NCBI GenBank assembly: GCA_000499405.2
Contig: HG738137.1
Coordinates: 372,001-436,000, forward strand
Origin: Onchocerca volvulus
Taxonomy: Eukaryota > Nematoda > Chromadorea > Rhabditida > Onchocercidae
Length of the DNA stretch: 64,000 nt
Direction: 5' to 3'
Translations under genes and position numbers: made by a program
Notes under the pieces: generated by a model
Told to the model about the DNA's origin: nothing
Databases searched by the model: none
Seen by the model: only the letters and a program-made list of their open reading frames with translations
Part shown: positions 39,801-52,157 of the stretch, piece after piece
Numbering within the stretch: the stretch's first letter is position 1
How the letters are laid out: every line of letters begins with the position of its first letter

Positions 39801-42800
39801 TCATTGGTTATCTGTAATATAAATGATAATGCTGAAATTTAAGGTTCCTAAATTCAAAATAAAGCCTTATTCATTTAAGGAGCCCCAAGATTCTTCAAAT
39901 TTGCCTTCTACATATCAAAATTACAATTTAAAGTTTGAATGGAATTGAATCCAATAGATTATAATTTAAAGCCTGTTAAATATACCAACTGATAGCAATC
40001 TTTTTCTCTGAGAACTGAGTTTTAATTTCATTTAAAAGAATAAAGAATTGAAAAATTTAGTTTAAATTCAAAAACCATTAAAATCATCTGAAAATTATCA
40101 AGAAATTTGAAATTTTTTTGTGAAGAAAAATAACTCTTGTTAATTTAAATTTCGGAATTAACCTTTTGTATACCGCCTTCATCAACAATAACAGTTCGAT
40201 TAATGAGTTGTACAGAACCACGTCCTGGAATAAATGTTATCTCGAAACGGATTTCCTCCGATGTGACCGATGGCGCAATTAATCGAAAAGTGAAAAAATC
40301 GCTGACAATTGAATATTGCACAAAATGCATTTTGTATGTAATGTCACCATCATCAATGTGCTGTAATATGAAAATTTAGCCAAAACATGAATAGTTCAAA
40401 AATTATTTCAAATTTGATCTTATCTAATGATAATTAAATACGATATTCTTTTCTATTTAATAATTCGAATTTCGTAATAAATATTTTATTCATAGAATAA
40501 ATGATATGAAAATGTTTTCAATTATTTTTGTTTAAATCTAAATTTTTAGTTTTGAAATTTAGTTAGATAAGTAATAAGATATTATTGTTTCAAAATGAAT
40601 GAATATGAGCTGAATAAGTTAGCAAAATTCATTGATCTATCAAATTCATTGCAAAAAATTGGTGTACATAAATGCATCAGTGAATAGTAAGACAAAAAGT
40701 GAAGCAATGAATACGTTAAGCTTTAGTTTATTAAACTTCAAAATTCAAATTTTAAATTTAAACGAAAATAATTAATTCGATGAAGTGAGAATGACTTAAT
40801 TAACAAAAGGATTTAGATGACAAGCGAATTTTGCGATGTCAAATATATTTTCACTAGTTTTCTGTAGTGGAACGAAAAAGCATTAAGAGAAATTGACTAA
40901 ATTGATTATTTCTTTTTTAAACAAAATTTGCATATTACGTAATAAATACCTTTTGAGTGAAATTCGATGAAACTCCAATTCGTCGATTACGATTTTTTTC
41001 AATTCGACGTGATAAAATACCAAATTTCGGTGGTTCAATAATATGATAAATAAGTTGACTGGTTGGGAAACTTTTGGGAAATGTCCAAGCAAACAAATTT
41101 TCCCTTTTTAGCGGTAAATTATCGGTGTTATTTAATAAATATGGGATACGATTAAAAATTTTAACATGAACTGGAATGAACGTGATTCGAAAAACATGTA
41201 TCATTGATGTCGTGGTATTAACGCGAATCTAAATAATCATAAGATGAAATTCATTTCTTCAAGAGAAAATTTGTTCAATATTATAGATGATTGACTCGAT
41301 TATTAATGTGTAAATAAGGAAGAAAAGAATTTCGTGGTAGTTAAATTGAAAGCAAGCATAACAAAAGCGAACAAATATTTCAAATTTTTAAATTAAATTC
41401 ATTTTTATACTATCATCGAATTTATTCATTCCATGAATTCGTTGTATTCTTTGATGAAAATTACCTGAAAGCTAAAAGTATCAAATAACGGATGCGCAAT
41501 ACTGGAATGTTTATACTGTACACGTGAATTGTCAATATCGTTTTGAGTAAATGTTGAACAAATTTCAAATTGTCCCAATCCACGGCTACATTGCACAACA
41601 CCATATTCCGGTTGATCAACAATGGTATACTCAATTGGTATTTCAGGAATATTTGTTGTAAATGATAAATTTGCCGATGAGATAATACCTGCCGTTTGAT
41701 GGATTACTTTCAGACCTATAATTACTACCTATTATTTATATAATGATTCAGTTGTTTATTATATGTATCTTAATTGATGTCATTTTTTTTTTTTGCTTCG
41801 AAATATTTGCCGTTTTTTGTTTGTTCGATTATTTATTTACATCTCAAAAATTGTTATTACTTATATGACATTTTTTTTTCATCAATTGTTTGCATTAGGC
41901 TTCCAAGTTTGACTTTTCCAAGTTTGGTAAATCATTTGTTTTACTAATAAACCTATTATGTATTTATTTATCTACCCAGTTTTTTTTTTTTTTCATTTAT
42001 TTTCAGTCAAAATATAAAATACCCGTATTAGCCTTCAATCGTATTTCAATTGGAGCAAAATGTATTATCAACTCAAGCGCATCAGACTGCTGTTCACCAT
42101 CACTAGCAATCAGTTTCAACGTGCCCTGATTCCTCTTACCCGTAGAAACGAAGTGAATCTGAAATAAAAATTACAATAGAATGATTCAGAGTATTTATTT
42201 CAGTCCATTATTACTTTTAATCTTAAATATGACTATTTTTAAAATGGAAATTTGCCTAAATATACAGCTATCTCATATTAAAATTTGACAAAAATAGTCA
42301 AGTCAAACTTCTGGTAATCATTAAACTAATTATTAAATACTGCTATCAATTCTGAGGATATTAATAATGAAAGAAAATATGTAAATTCAAATCTATCATT
42401 CTCTTCGTCTTTGATCATTCTCGATTTATTTTCTTCAAGAATCAAAAAATACAAAAGATAAAAAGACAAAAACATTAAGGCATGATGGATTTCGAACATT
42501 GATTACAATTTTTGTCTTTATCTTCTTTATTATTTTAATAAATTTTAAGCATTTAAATAGACTTACATCATTATTTAAAAAATCTCGTTGAGAAAACTTT
42601 CGAATTTCTCTTCCGTCCGAATTTTCTAATCGCACTCCATTAGCAGCAATAACAGTGACAAATACCGTTTCCGGATTGTTATCCGGATCCCGCAAGCTTA
42701 TTGCTCGGCTATCTAACAGAAGCCTTTAAATAAATCCATTCAAAAATTTCCATATATATTAAATTTCAGAACCGGAAGAGCTAGAAAATGGTGAATGAAA

Positions 42801-44582
42801 AGGGCCGGAAATCTAAGTTTCAAAGTATAGCAAGCAAGTAATCTCTTCACTATCATTATTTGTTCTTCATTTCACCCTATGCATTGATAATTTTGGTGCT
42901 ATTTCAACTTAAAAAATCTATCTTACAAGCTTTAAAACTCATAAAGATACCTTTACCAGGTGTAAGAAATATTTCATTTGCTGCCACACACTGTCAGACA
43001 AATATATAAAGAATTAAAAATTATTTCTGTGCCATATTTTAAACTTATAGCAACTTTTGATATCTTTAGCGATAGTTTTGTTTCTAATATTTCTATTCAA
43101 GTAAATTCATCATTTTTAAAAATTTCATTTTCTTCTCCATCTTTAGAGTTGCTCAGTTCCATTCTGTCATGAAATTTCATTATCATTTTTTCCTCTCCTC
43201 TTTTATTCACATATTTGTTTTTCACTAAATTTTACAAAAAAGAAAACAAAAACAAAAACAAAAACAACAAAAAATTCATATTAAATTAATGAAATGAATG
43301 TAATAAATGAACTTTTCGCATTTTATCATAAATTTTTAACATTATATTTGTTATTATGACTTATTGAAAATGCTTATTTTTATAAAATGAATAATGGAAA
43401 GGATTAAAACTTTTTCTTTGGAATCATACTTTGAATCACCGGTTATCCACAATCTTTCCGAATCAGTTCCCGGTCTAAGTTCCGGTGCATCATTTACAGG
43501 ATTGATTCGTACTGCTATGTTATAGATCATGTTTCGTTTTGGTGCTACCACTTCTTGTGAAGTTATCTCACCCTAAAATTCAAAATTTACAATCTTTTGG
43601 CATGAAATGAATGATTCAATCAGTTTTTCAAATTAATGTTTCAAACATCGAATGATTTTTATTTATCAAATGATTCGCAAGTGAAACGAAAGAAGCGAAA
43701 ATCATCTTGACAAGAATTATTTATTTTAAATATATTTAGCATCAAAAAGGTATCAAAATACCTCTAAACCAATGAAATCAACAGTTGTTTCGCTATCATC
43801 ATGTTTGTAATATATTTTATTGGATAAAATATCGCTACTAACAAATTGGCTTATTGGTTTACCGAACTTTAGTAATTGCCCATGTTGTGGTGGTTCCAGT
43901 ATCCTGAAACAATAAATAGCAGGTAAAGGTTGATCAGTAAACAGCTAAGTGAATAAATGAATAAATAAATAGGCAAGATAGCAGTCAATTTCAAGTAATA
44001 CAGAAATTACTTGAAAGAACAGTTCTTATACGTTCGGAAATTAATAACTCAAAGGACAATTTGACTGCATAAAAGAATTAAATTTAGAATACCATGGAGA
44101 AAAAGTGAATTCAGAAGTTCTTAGAAAACAATTAATTTAAAAGCAGCTTGCATATTATTGAATAATTGTATGTTTTCCAGAGATTATCTCCAAGGGGATC
44201 TAATCGATTGCTATCAGTAAAACTGAAACAATCCAGATAATTTAATAAATATATAAAATTTGAATAATTTATTTTTCTTTTTCTCCTAATTTATTTTAAC
44301 TTGCTTTTCTATAATTTATTTTTCTATTTCAAAGCTCTTTTTCTTGTCTCTTTTTTCATCCTTTTTCTTTATCTTTTGTTCGGTTTCGTCAAAACGATAT
44401 TACCTGAACAATATGTCTCCTTTGGAATTACTCTCGTGATATCGCTTTGAGAATCCGTGAATATTCCAACTTTGTACTGGAGCCATTGCTCCCTCATTCA
44501 AATCTAATGGTTCTGTAAAATGTGATGGTTTCACATAAATTGGCGGAGGTCGTGGTCCATCTGATTGTTCGTTTGTATCCCT

Positions 44583-44638
<56 letters not shown>

Positions 44639-45990
44639 GCTGTGATTTTTCATCAGCGCTAAATCTTTTTGAAATTTTTTTTCAAATTTATAGGATTTAA
44701 AATTTGTTTGAAGAACTTCAATATTCTTCTCATATTTCATCCTCATCTTAAATCAGATTTATATTTCTCAATGGTTTTGTAAAGTTTGATTAAGAAATTT
44801 TTGAAATCCTTTCATCTTCTCTTTCATTTCCTCAATAGCAAACGAGACAACTGATGGGTAAGATGGATATGAAAATATAAGCAATTCATATCCTATTACT
44901 GATATCAAATTACAGCCAGAACTCTCAGCTCAAATACGATATTACTAACCTGCACCATCGATCTAATAAAATTTTTGTATCAATAGTAATATTTCCTATA
45001 CAACCATCAAAAAACTGTTCGTGGCTTCCATTTGTATCACCAATTTGCAATTCTAAAATGCTATTTTTCAATTTAATTTCACACAAATTTTAATATTACA
45101 TCAATCAATACAAATTTTTTTAACAATCAGTTAGAAGTTAAACAGAAACTACAACAGCCTGTAATACTACCTTTTCAACGAAAGAAAATAAAAAATTTTG
45201 TGAAATCTTCGAAATGAATAATAATACCTTATTATTCATATATTTCGATCGTTGTGATAATCTTATCACAATATTTTCTGTCTAGGTTTTTAAGAGAATC
45301 TATCGATTGATCTAATCGATCAATCTCTTGATCAAAGAAATCTTGCAGTGTTAACCATTATGTTTCACACTGGATCATAAATTTTTTTGTTATACATGAG
45401 ATTGAGATCAGAAATATCTTTTCTTCGAAAGATTTTTTAATTTAATTTCAAACTGCACTTTATATATTTGAGAATCACAATTTTTATTAGTATATTTATT
45501 AATAATTGCTTTGTACCGACAAAAATATCATTGTCTCTAATTTATTTCTTTATAGTATTTTAAAGTATCGATGTTAAGAAATACTCTAATATAATTGTAA
45601 TTTCAAATTGAGAATTTTCTTACTTAATTGAGAATTTTCTCGACACAATGATGGGGATAGCATCATTTTCGATATATTATTATTCACTGTAATTTTCAAT
45701 GAAATATCATTGAAACATTTGATACTTAGCATATTAACTGTGCTGTTATCAAGTGAAGCAATCAATTGAGAATCGGCGAATAAATTTCCATTTCGTTCAG
45801 AAATTGTTAAATTTCGACTTCGTGACAATAGACGTATAATAAAATGCCTCTCAGAATTTAGATTTTCGGAAATTAAATTTGAACTTTGATCCGAAATTTC
45901 TGGCATAGCTAACAAAGCCATTCGAGTGGTAATATTCAATCTCAGGACTGAAACGAGCAAAGATACGGGCAACGATAATAAAACAACCAT
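30874..45990 (-). CDS. cspg4: CSPG4/NG2/Kon-tiki-type transmembrane proteoglycan
   Basis: Adhesion and signalling receptor. Thirty exons keep phase and sum to 6,300 nt (about 2,099 aa; human CSPG4 is about 2,300): 45624-45990, 44950-45052, 44404-44658, 43762-43903, 43430-43572, 42567-42723, 42023-42158, 41465-41715, 40950-41228, 40163-40360, 39645-39811, 39302-39464, 38693-38919, 38205-38472, 37725-38046, 37061-37257, 36542-36887, 36328-36410, 36026-36176, 35725-35915, 35272-35584, 34650-34978, 34435-34557, 34171-34314, 33559-33689, 33013-33193, 32546-32704, 32237-32445, 31756-32062, 30874-31131. Start chosen at 45990 because it opens a signal peptide (MVVLLSLPVSLLVSVL). Then come a laminin-G-like module ending FFDGCIGNITI, polyglutamine, and CSPG repeats with FTQxDIxxGxIxYxH cores. 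A transmembrane helix (YYILIILLALIVVVIAIIII), a basic tail and C-terminal QYWV, the NG2 PDZ ligand, follow. One acceptor (33690-33691) is non-canonical. Confidence 0.9.
31860..31950 (-). other. Transmembrane helix and stop-transfer of the CSPG protein
   Basis: Exon 31756-32062 encodes about 22 hydrophobic residues followed by LRRN and a Lys/Arg-rich stretch, giving a type I orientation with the short tail in the cytoplasm. Confidence 0.85.
38583..38642 (-). pseudogene. Duplicated CSPG exon fragment left in an intron
   Basis: About 60 bp nearly identical to 38011-38062, the acceptor and 5' part of the true CSPG exon 37725-38046. It reads DINDGRILYRIIAPV then a stop, with an intact TTTTATAG acceptor. 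The true exon reads DIDDGRIFYRITAPL. It lies between exons 38205-38472 and 38693-38919, whose phases join without it, so it should be skipped. Confidence 0.8.
44583..44642 (-). repeat. In-frame polyglutamine tract of the CSPG protein
   Basis: Nineteen CAA codons plus one CAG, in frame within exon 44404-44658, give 20 Gln between the laminin-G-like module and the first CSPG repeat. The same DNA read in another frame gives a meaningless polyasparagine frame. Confidence 0.9.
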
Positions 45991-45999
45991 TAGACAGAT

Positions 46000-48940
46000 T
46001 ATTAAGAATTGATTCTTTTCAGCAGAAAAATAATGCTCATTTTTTTTCTTCCCAAAGACGCCTAGCAATCGTAAGAGCAACTGTTGACATAATTTGTTGA
46101 ATTAACAGTGAATGTTGCCTCAATTGATGATCAATCTTTACGTTCAAAGAAAACGAAATCATTTAATAATTCATTCGGCTGATGTTTTAGCGTCCACATA
46201 AAACTACCACACCATTAACTCATTTGCACAATTCTGAAAATGATATTTTCGTAATCTCAATTAAATTACTTCGACGTATATTTGAAATACATTTCCGAAA
46301 TATTTAAAAATAATCTAAAGATGAAAGAAGTGCGAAAAGAAAAAAAAAAAAAAACAAAAACAGGGATGACTCAGGAAATCATTGTGCACAAAGTTGAAAA
46401 TCCGATTGGAAATATGTATAATCACTGATTTTGAATAAGCTGTCGAAATTTATGAGCGATATTAATATGTTTCTATGTATTGGTAAGATTGCTTTCATAG
46501 TAAACGGCAATCCGCAAAATATTTTAGTCTAAAATGTCCTTTTGATTAAATAATTTTTAAATAAATGCTTATTAACAACAAATATGAAAGTCTTTGTTAA
46601 AAAAATATTTATTTTGCTAAAAATATACTACTCTTGTAATGGTAGAAAAAGTGAACATTATTAACATTATTATCGTAAAATTCTGAAGCATCTCGGAAAA
46701 AGAGAAAGAAATATACATTTGTTTCATGTTTCGACAATTTTAAAATAAACAAACACATACTCTGGTAAATATAATTTGTATATATGCGCATGTGCTCGGT
46801 ATTTGAATATGTGTTTTTTGAAGACAAAAATTAAAAAGTTTAAACTGGAAAAGTAAATAAAAATTCGAACTAATATTTGAATTTGAATTACTGTTTTGGA
46901 AAGAATCTTAGGATTCAATTTAATATTGGTTAATTATGGCATAATTATCATTTTGTTTTAAAATTCGAATCGGTTCTTTTCAACTGACATGAAACATAAA
47001 AACAGGAAAGCAACAAAGAACATACTACTTTTTGGATGGGTTATGCTAATTATGAAAAGATTAATTAGTCAAAAAAACGAAGCAGTGAATTATCGATAGT
47101 GTAAGCAATGAATCGTTCAAAAAACATGTTTGAACGAATTCATCAGGATCCATTTCAGAAAGATGAATTTACGCCATTTTGGATATTCGATTACATTATT
47201 CAGAACATATTCTATAAAGAATAAATTATAACACTTGTACTTTGCATATGCATTTTTCTAAAGATATAACAGAATTTAGAATACATTGATACAACAACTC
47301 TTTTAGATGGGAAAATATCATTATTTTAAAGTAAATAAAATTTAATTATCCAACAAGGATCTCTATTTTAAATTTTACATTTAAAGCAGCTAGTTGGAGT
47401 ATAGCTCTTCATTAATTTTATATTTATTACGCTAAATATCAGCCAGTATCATTCACGCAGAAACATACTACTCTCTCGTTCTATAGATTGAATTATGCTA
47501 AGTGACGAAAAAATTTGAATAAAAGGATTCAGACAGAAAATTGAATTTGAAACTTAAAACTTGCACAATTTTATAAATTATATTTTTAAAATGTAATTTT
47601 CAGAACTTTCGTAATCGTTTGCATTCAAAGAAAATTAATGAAATTAATGGCGGAAGAAGTTTCAAGAAATTTGAGATTTCACTAATGATAGTAATTATTT
47701 ATTGATTTTTCTCTGCTAGTGAAATTAACATGAAATTTTACGATAAATATCAGTTTATATATGAATCATTTAAATCATTTATATCCATAATAATAATAAT
47801 AAAGATGATATTAACGTTAAACCATCATATCACTCTATTATAGTACCATTTCGTATAATTTCCTCCTAGAAATATGGCAGGTAAGAGAGAGAGAGAGAGA
47901 AAAAAAAATGTGATATGATTTTTTGCTGAAGATTTTTCATAACTTTAAATAATCAATATAATCTTATCATCTTATCATTTCTCCAACCAATTCTTCTCTG
48001 CTATTGATAAAATAAAATTTTAACCAAAAAACAAGTTTTCTGAAATGGATGAAAAAAAGAATTGAAAAATTTGAGCATTTTCACGATTGCTGCTGAAATA
48101 ACGCTGTTTCTTTGCCACTTTAGTTAATGTAAATGTATATGTTTGCATGCTCAAGTGATACATATTTTCGAAAAAGTCAGTTTTGACAAAGTTGTTATCT
48201 GCGATTTATCTCAAAAATTGATCACTGAAAAATTTCAAATCTCTAAAAAGAACAGAAAAGATGTAATAGCTAAAATTCGAAAACTTATTTAATTAATAGC
48301 ATTTTCTCTAATGATTGCATCAAAGAGTCATCAAAATGAATATCTAAATAGATATCACAGTTCTCTTCAGGATTCGATGCCACAATTGTACTTGGCAAAT
48401 GGTAGAGGAAAAAAGCATAATATTGGAGAAGTGTCGAATTCAAACAAATCAATGTTCGTTGCTGTAAGGATTAATGAATAAATTTGAAAAAAAAATCTTG
48501 ACTATTTGAAAAGACGGAATTGATAAGAAGAAAAGTAGAAGAAAGAGAATTTTGATTTATAAATCCGTCATCTTCGACATTCTTTATTTACTTCAATAAT
48601 AATTTCAGTAAAAGATTACGTAGTGATTCTATCGAAAAGTTACAAATATAAACGTTTCAATCAATCAATCAATTATCCGAAATATTTCAGTTTGCATAAT
48701 AATTCTATGATCGTTCGCGATATGAAATTTGTGAATGAAATTTGATATTAGAAAAATGTTACTGATATTTTTGAAGAAAAATTATAAAGATTAATTCATT
48801 TTTTTAATAAAATGGATCAATTTTCTTTAAAAAAAAAAACAAATTTAAGTCGAAAATTTTACAAGAAAAATTATTTCAACAATTACACAAAAAAATTTCC
48901 AAAAGAAAATGAAAATAAAAAAAAAAAAAAAGAATGATAG
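46000..48940. other. Upstream region of the CSPG gene, no gene seen
   Basis: AT-rich DNA with a short (GA)n run at about 47886-47900. No exon or RNA gene that I can support. Confidence 0.5.
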
Positions 48941-48954
48941 CATGGCTAAAATTA

Positions 48955-49111
48955 TTGGATCTAAGCGATATATATATGATTGGTGAGATGATGATAGTTG
49001 CGGTGGTGGAAACATGTGGCACTCGAAATTCATTGTTGCTTTCTTCTTCTTCTTCACCGGGAAACCGATCTTATACTTCGGCTGTTCGAACTGATTAGTG
49101 AAAATGATCAT
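48955..49111 (-). other. Coding-like segment, identity unknown
   Basis: Minus strand reads FEQPKYKIGFPVKKKKK and MNFECHMFPPPQ, with G/C at many third positions, unlike the surrounding DNA. An acceptor-like CACTAATCAG precedes the FEQ codon, and an ATG in frame lies at 49111. The frame then runs into low-complexity phenylalanine codons. No partner exon was found. It could be an exon, a relic, or chance. Confidence 0.25.
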
Positions 49112-50348
49112 TGATTTGCTTCGTTAGTTCCATTTATCTATCACACAAAGTAGAACCAATTGCTCATCAGACGAATGTATGGATATTCATTCATCTCTTT
49201 TAACCATTCCTTCAATCATTAAACTAAAAAGGATAATGAAGAAAGTAAGTTTTTTGCCAGATGTTTGTTCAAAAAAATTGCCTAAACATTCGCCCACAAT
49301 AATTCTTTTTTATGAAAACTTTCTTAAACTTTTTTTTAAATGCTCTCAATTTCTTTCCTTTTTTTTTTTTTCTTTTGATTATAATCTCAAATTTGTTTCT
49401 TCTATTTTAGCATAATCAATACATTCATATCATTAGTCATTTCAATTAGTTCAAACCCATAAAATATCGAAATTGCATGTCATTTCTCATTCAATATTCA
49501 TCAAAAATTCCATGAAGTAATGTTTCATTTTGTACATTGAATTTCACTATCAGCTTAATAGTGAAATTGCTCCTGGATCTTCTAATGAATAGAGTAATTA
49601 GTAAATATGAAGATGCTGATGGACATGTAGGCAATGGAATGGAATGTCAGGCAACCTTCCAAAAAAAGTTGCGGTATCATTTTCTGATCAATAGGAGAAC
49701 CATTTTTCTTTTGGAATGAATCTTTGAATGAATAAGAACAGAAATTCCCATTAAACTAAAATATAATAGCGGTAATTCATCCGAATTAATAAATATGATC
49801 CAATTTATGCAAACTAAATAACCAAAATGCACATTAAGTCGCTATTTTTCTTACCACATTGGCCATAAGGAAATTTTTTCTTTATCACTTTTCTTGCAAA
49901 CATCTGGTGACCATTTTGTGAATGTAATAAATAGCTTCAGAATCGAAGCCTATATGCAAAAATTATATGGTTCCTTATAGCAAAAAATGAGTGTTCAAAT
50001 AGAATTATAATACTTATATAAAAGATAAATAAATTAGAGAAAATTGTGATGCATGCAGCACTCTCAAAACGAATCTATTTTGTGAATTATTTTACAGAAA
50101 GTTTGCTCGAGCTGTACAAAGAGTTATTATAGTTGACAAATGTAGATTACGCAGTAAGCAAAGAAATGTACTGGATATTGGCAATTTCCGGAATGGATTT
50201 TCGAACAAAGAACAGGAAGATGGTATCATATGATGTCCTGTACCGACTAGCATCATGAAAACAAAATAAATTGTTCCGTAACGTAGGATGACAATTCAGA
50301 ATGCATAATTATTTCTTGTGAAATAAGACTATTTCAATCAAAAACAAA

Positions 50349-50354
50349 TTTATT
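50349..50354 (-). terminator. Poly(A) signal AATAAA of the left sHSP gene
   Basis: Canonical hexamer about 160 bp past the stop. At the equivalent site in the right arm (52319-52324) the hexamer reads AATGAA. Confidence 0.6.
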
Positions 50355-50515
50355 AAAATTTAAATCAAGCGATACAATTGCGATAAAATGTCTATTCACA
50401 ACATTAAATCATTACATTTAAACAATCAACGTAATATTGAAAAATTGCACAAACAATCACATAAAATAACAAAATTAACATATAAAATAGCTAATATGTA
50501 TGATATAATAGGTAA

Positions 50516-51144
50516 TTACTGTTTATCATTCTTAGTCGAACTGAATTGGATTGGAATATTTTTAATTTGCGGATTTTCGATAGTTTTTTTCTTAGCAGTT
50601 ATTCGGAGGACTCCCTGATCAGACAACTGCGATTCCAAACTGTCCTGCAGTACGGTCTTCGGAATGGTGTATTTGCGGATGAAGTGTCGTTCCACGGAAC
50701 CATGCTGATCATTCCGCTCTTCGTGATGTCCTTCAACGCAGAGCATCCCATTTTGCATCTTCACCGATAATTCTTCCGGTTTGAAATGGCTAACATCTAG
50801 CTGAACACCGAAATTCTCCTTGTCATCAACGATCTAAAAGACAATTTACGGTAACTATGAACTCCTTAGATAAGAACTTATGGAAAAAAAAGGGTTGGTG
50901 GTGATGAGATGATATCAGTAAAAATAAGAACGGGATTAAAAATTAACTGGCGGAAATCAAAGAAAAACACTAAAAGATATACTTCGGCGAAAGAATTGCG
51001 ACTCGCGGTTTCACACTCCCACAACGGTTCAAGGGAATCCTCGAAATTCTCCAATAACTGATTCATTAGTCCACCGACAGTACGTCGTCCTTCAATTGGG
51101 CAATTGTGCCATCTTGAAAAGGATGGAAAAGCCAATAGCGCCAT
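50516..51144 (-). CDS. Small heat-shock protein (alpha-crystallin family), left copy
   Basis: ATP-independent holdase chaperone of the HSP16/HSP20 type. Two exons, 50983-51144 and 50516-50833, join in phase 0 to give 159 residues, the usual size of nematode HSP-16 proteins. The start MALLAFPSFSRWHNC is the first ATG after the TATA box. The alpha-crystallin domain spans exon 2: FGVQLDVSHFKPEELSVKM, a central EGHHEER, RHFIRKYTIP, then GVLRITAKK. The C-terminal tail has the I-x-I/V-type IPI anchor. Upstream lie a TATA box and several heat-shock elements, so induction by heat or stress is expected. It is transcribed away from the twin copy at 51863-52157. Confidence 0.93.
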
Positions 51145-51220
51145 TTATGTCGTCGTTCAAATGAGTAAAAACGTCGAAATATTGAAATTTCCAGGTTGAA
51201 ATTGCCGGAAACCATCGCTC

Positions 51221-51227
51221 TTATATA
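51221..51227 (-). promoter_or_regulatory. TATA box of the left sHSP gene
   Basis: TATATAA on the minus strand, about 77 bp upstream of the ATG at 51144 and between the heat-shock elements and the start. Confidence 0.7.
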
Positions 51228-51257
51228 CTCCAGATAGAGAATGTGATAGAATTGTCC

Positions 51258-51328
51258 AGAACATTCCACAAAGTTCTCGAACATTCCATCTCTGCCACTA
51301 TGTGTGACAGAACTGTCTAGAATATTCT
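51258..51328 (-). promoter_or_regulatory. Heat-shock element cluster, left copy
   Basis: Inverted nGAAn/nTTCn pentamers: GAAcaTTC at 51259-51266, TTCtcGAAcaTTC at 51274-51286 (three perfect alternating units) and GAAtaTTC at 51320-51327. This is the HSF1 trimer binding pattern, upstream of the TATA box. Confidence 0.8.
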
Positions 51329-51703
51329 ACAATGTTCCGAACTCTCTTTTACACGTGCTCTCTTTTCCAAACTCTCTATCTCTAACCAGGCAAGTGCAGG
51401 AGTTGATGCATAGATGCAAAAGCATCGAAGCACAAAAAAAAAAAAAAAATTTACAGTCTAATCGAGATAAATTTTTCAATTAAATCAATGTCACATCCAT
51501 CATTCATTCATTGTCAACTTTTCATCTAATCTCATTTTGCTTTTTTTGAAAATCAACGAATAATTCCATATTTTAGACTGTAAAATTTTTTTTTTTTTGT
51601 GCTTCGATGCTTTTGCATCTATGCATCAACTCTTGCACTTGCCTGGTTAGAGATAGAGAGTTTGGAAAAGAGAGCACGTGTAAAAGAGAGTTCGGAACAT
51701 TGT

Positions 51704-51759
51704 AGAATATTCTAGACAGTTCTGTCACACATAGTGGCAGAGATGGAATGTTCGAGAAC
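51704..51759 (+). promoter_or_regulatory. Heat-shock element cluster, right copy
   Basis: Mirror image of the left cluster: GAAtaTTC at 51705-51712 and GAAtgTTCgaGAA at 51746-51758. The rest of this promoter lies in the N gap. Confidence 0.8.
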
Positions 51760-51762
51760 TTT

Positions 51763-51862
51763 NNNNNNNNNNNNNNNNNNNNNNNNNNNNNNNNNNNNNN
51801 NNNNNNNNNNNNNNNNNNNNNNNNNNNNNNNNNNNNNNNNNNNNNNNNNNNNNNNNNNNNNN
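51763..51862. other. Assembly gap, exactly 100 N
   Basis: Placeholder gap within the right arm. Comparing the outer and inner symmetry axes of the inverted repeat suggests that about 460 bp are really missing. This is enough to hold the TATA box, ATG, first exon and intron of the right sHSP gene. Confidence 0.95.
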
Positions 51863-52157
51863 CGGTGTCCAGCTAGATGTTAGCCATTTCAAACCGGAAG
51901 AATTATCGGTGAAGATGCAAAATGGGATGCTCTGCGTTGAAGGACATCACGAAGAGCGGAATGATCAGCATGGTTCCGTGGAACGACACTTCATCCGCAA
52001 ATACACCATTCCGAAGACCGTACTGCAGGACAGTTTGGAATCGCAGTTGTCTGATCAGGGAGTCCTCCGAATAACTGCTAAGAAAAAAACTATCGAAAAT
52101 CCGCAAATTAAAAATATTCCAATCCAATTCAGTTCGACTAAGAATGATAAACAGTAA
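51863..52157 (+). CDS. Small heat-shock protein, right copy (5' part lost in gap)
   Basis: The visible part is exon 2 from its CGGTGTCCAGC onward to the TAA at 52155-52157. It encodes the same alpha-crystallin domain and IPI tail as the left copy; the only coding difference I see is GTC for GTT (both Val). Exon 1 and the start codon fall in the N gap. Divergent to its twin. Whether it is functional cannot be judged without the gap sequence. Confidence 0.85.

Larger units (their letters stand above)
49832..51460 (+). repeat. Left arm of the large sHSP inverted repeat
   Basis: Its reverse complement matches 51574-52841 almost base for base from GCGACTTAATG at the outer end to ACAGTCTA at the inner end. 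It contains one complete small heat-shock protein gene, its heat-shock elements and its 3' flank. Confidence 0.92.

Noticed and set aside
44531..44746. Minus-strand polyasparagine reading frame
   Set aside because: Out-of-frame reading of the CAA repeat that encodes polyglutamine in the real CSPG exon.
50546..50770. Antisense open frames through the sHSP exon, mirrored at 51903-52127
   Set aside because: Shadow frames of the conserved alpha-crystallin exon; no independent coding signal.
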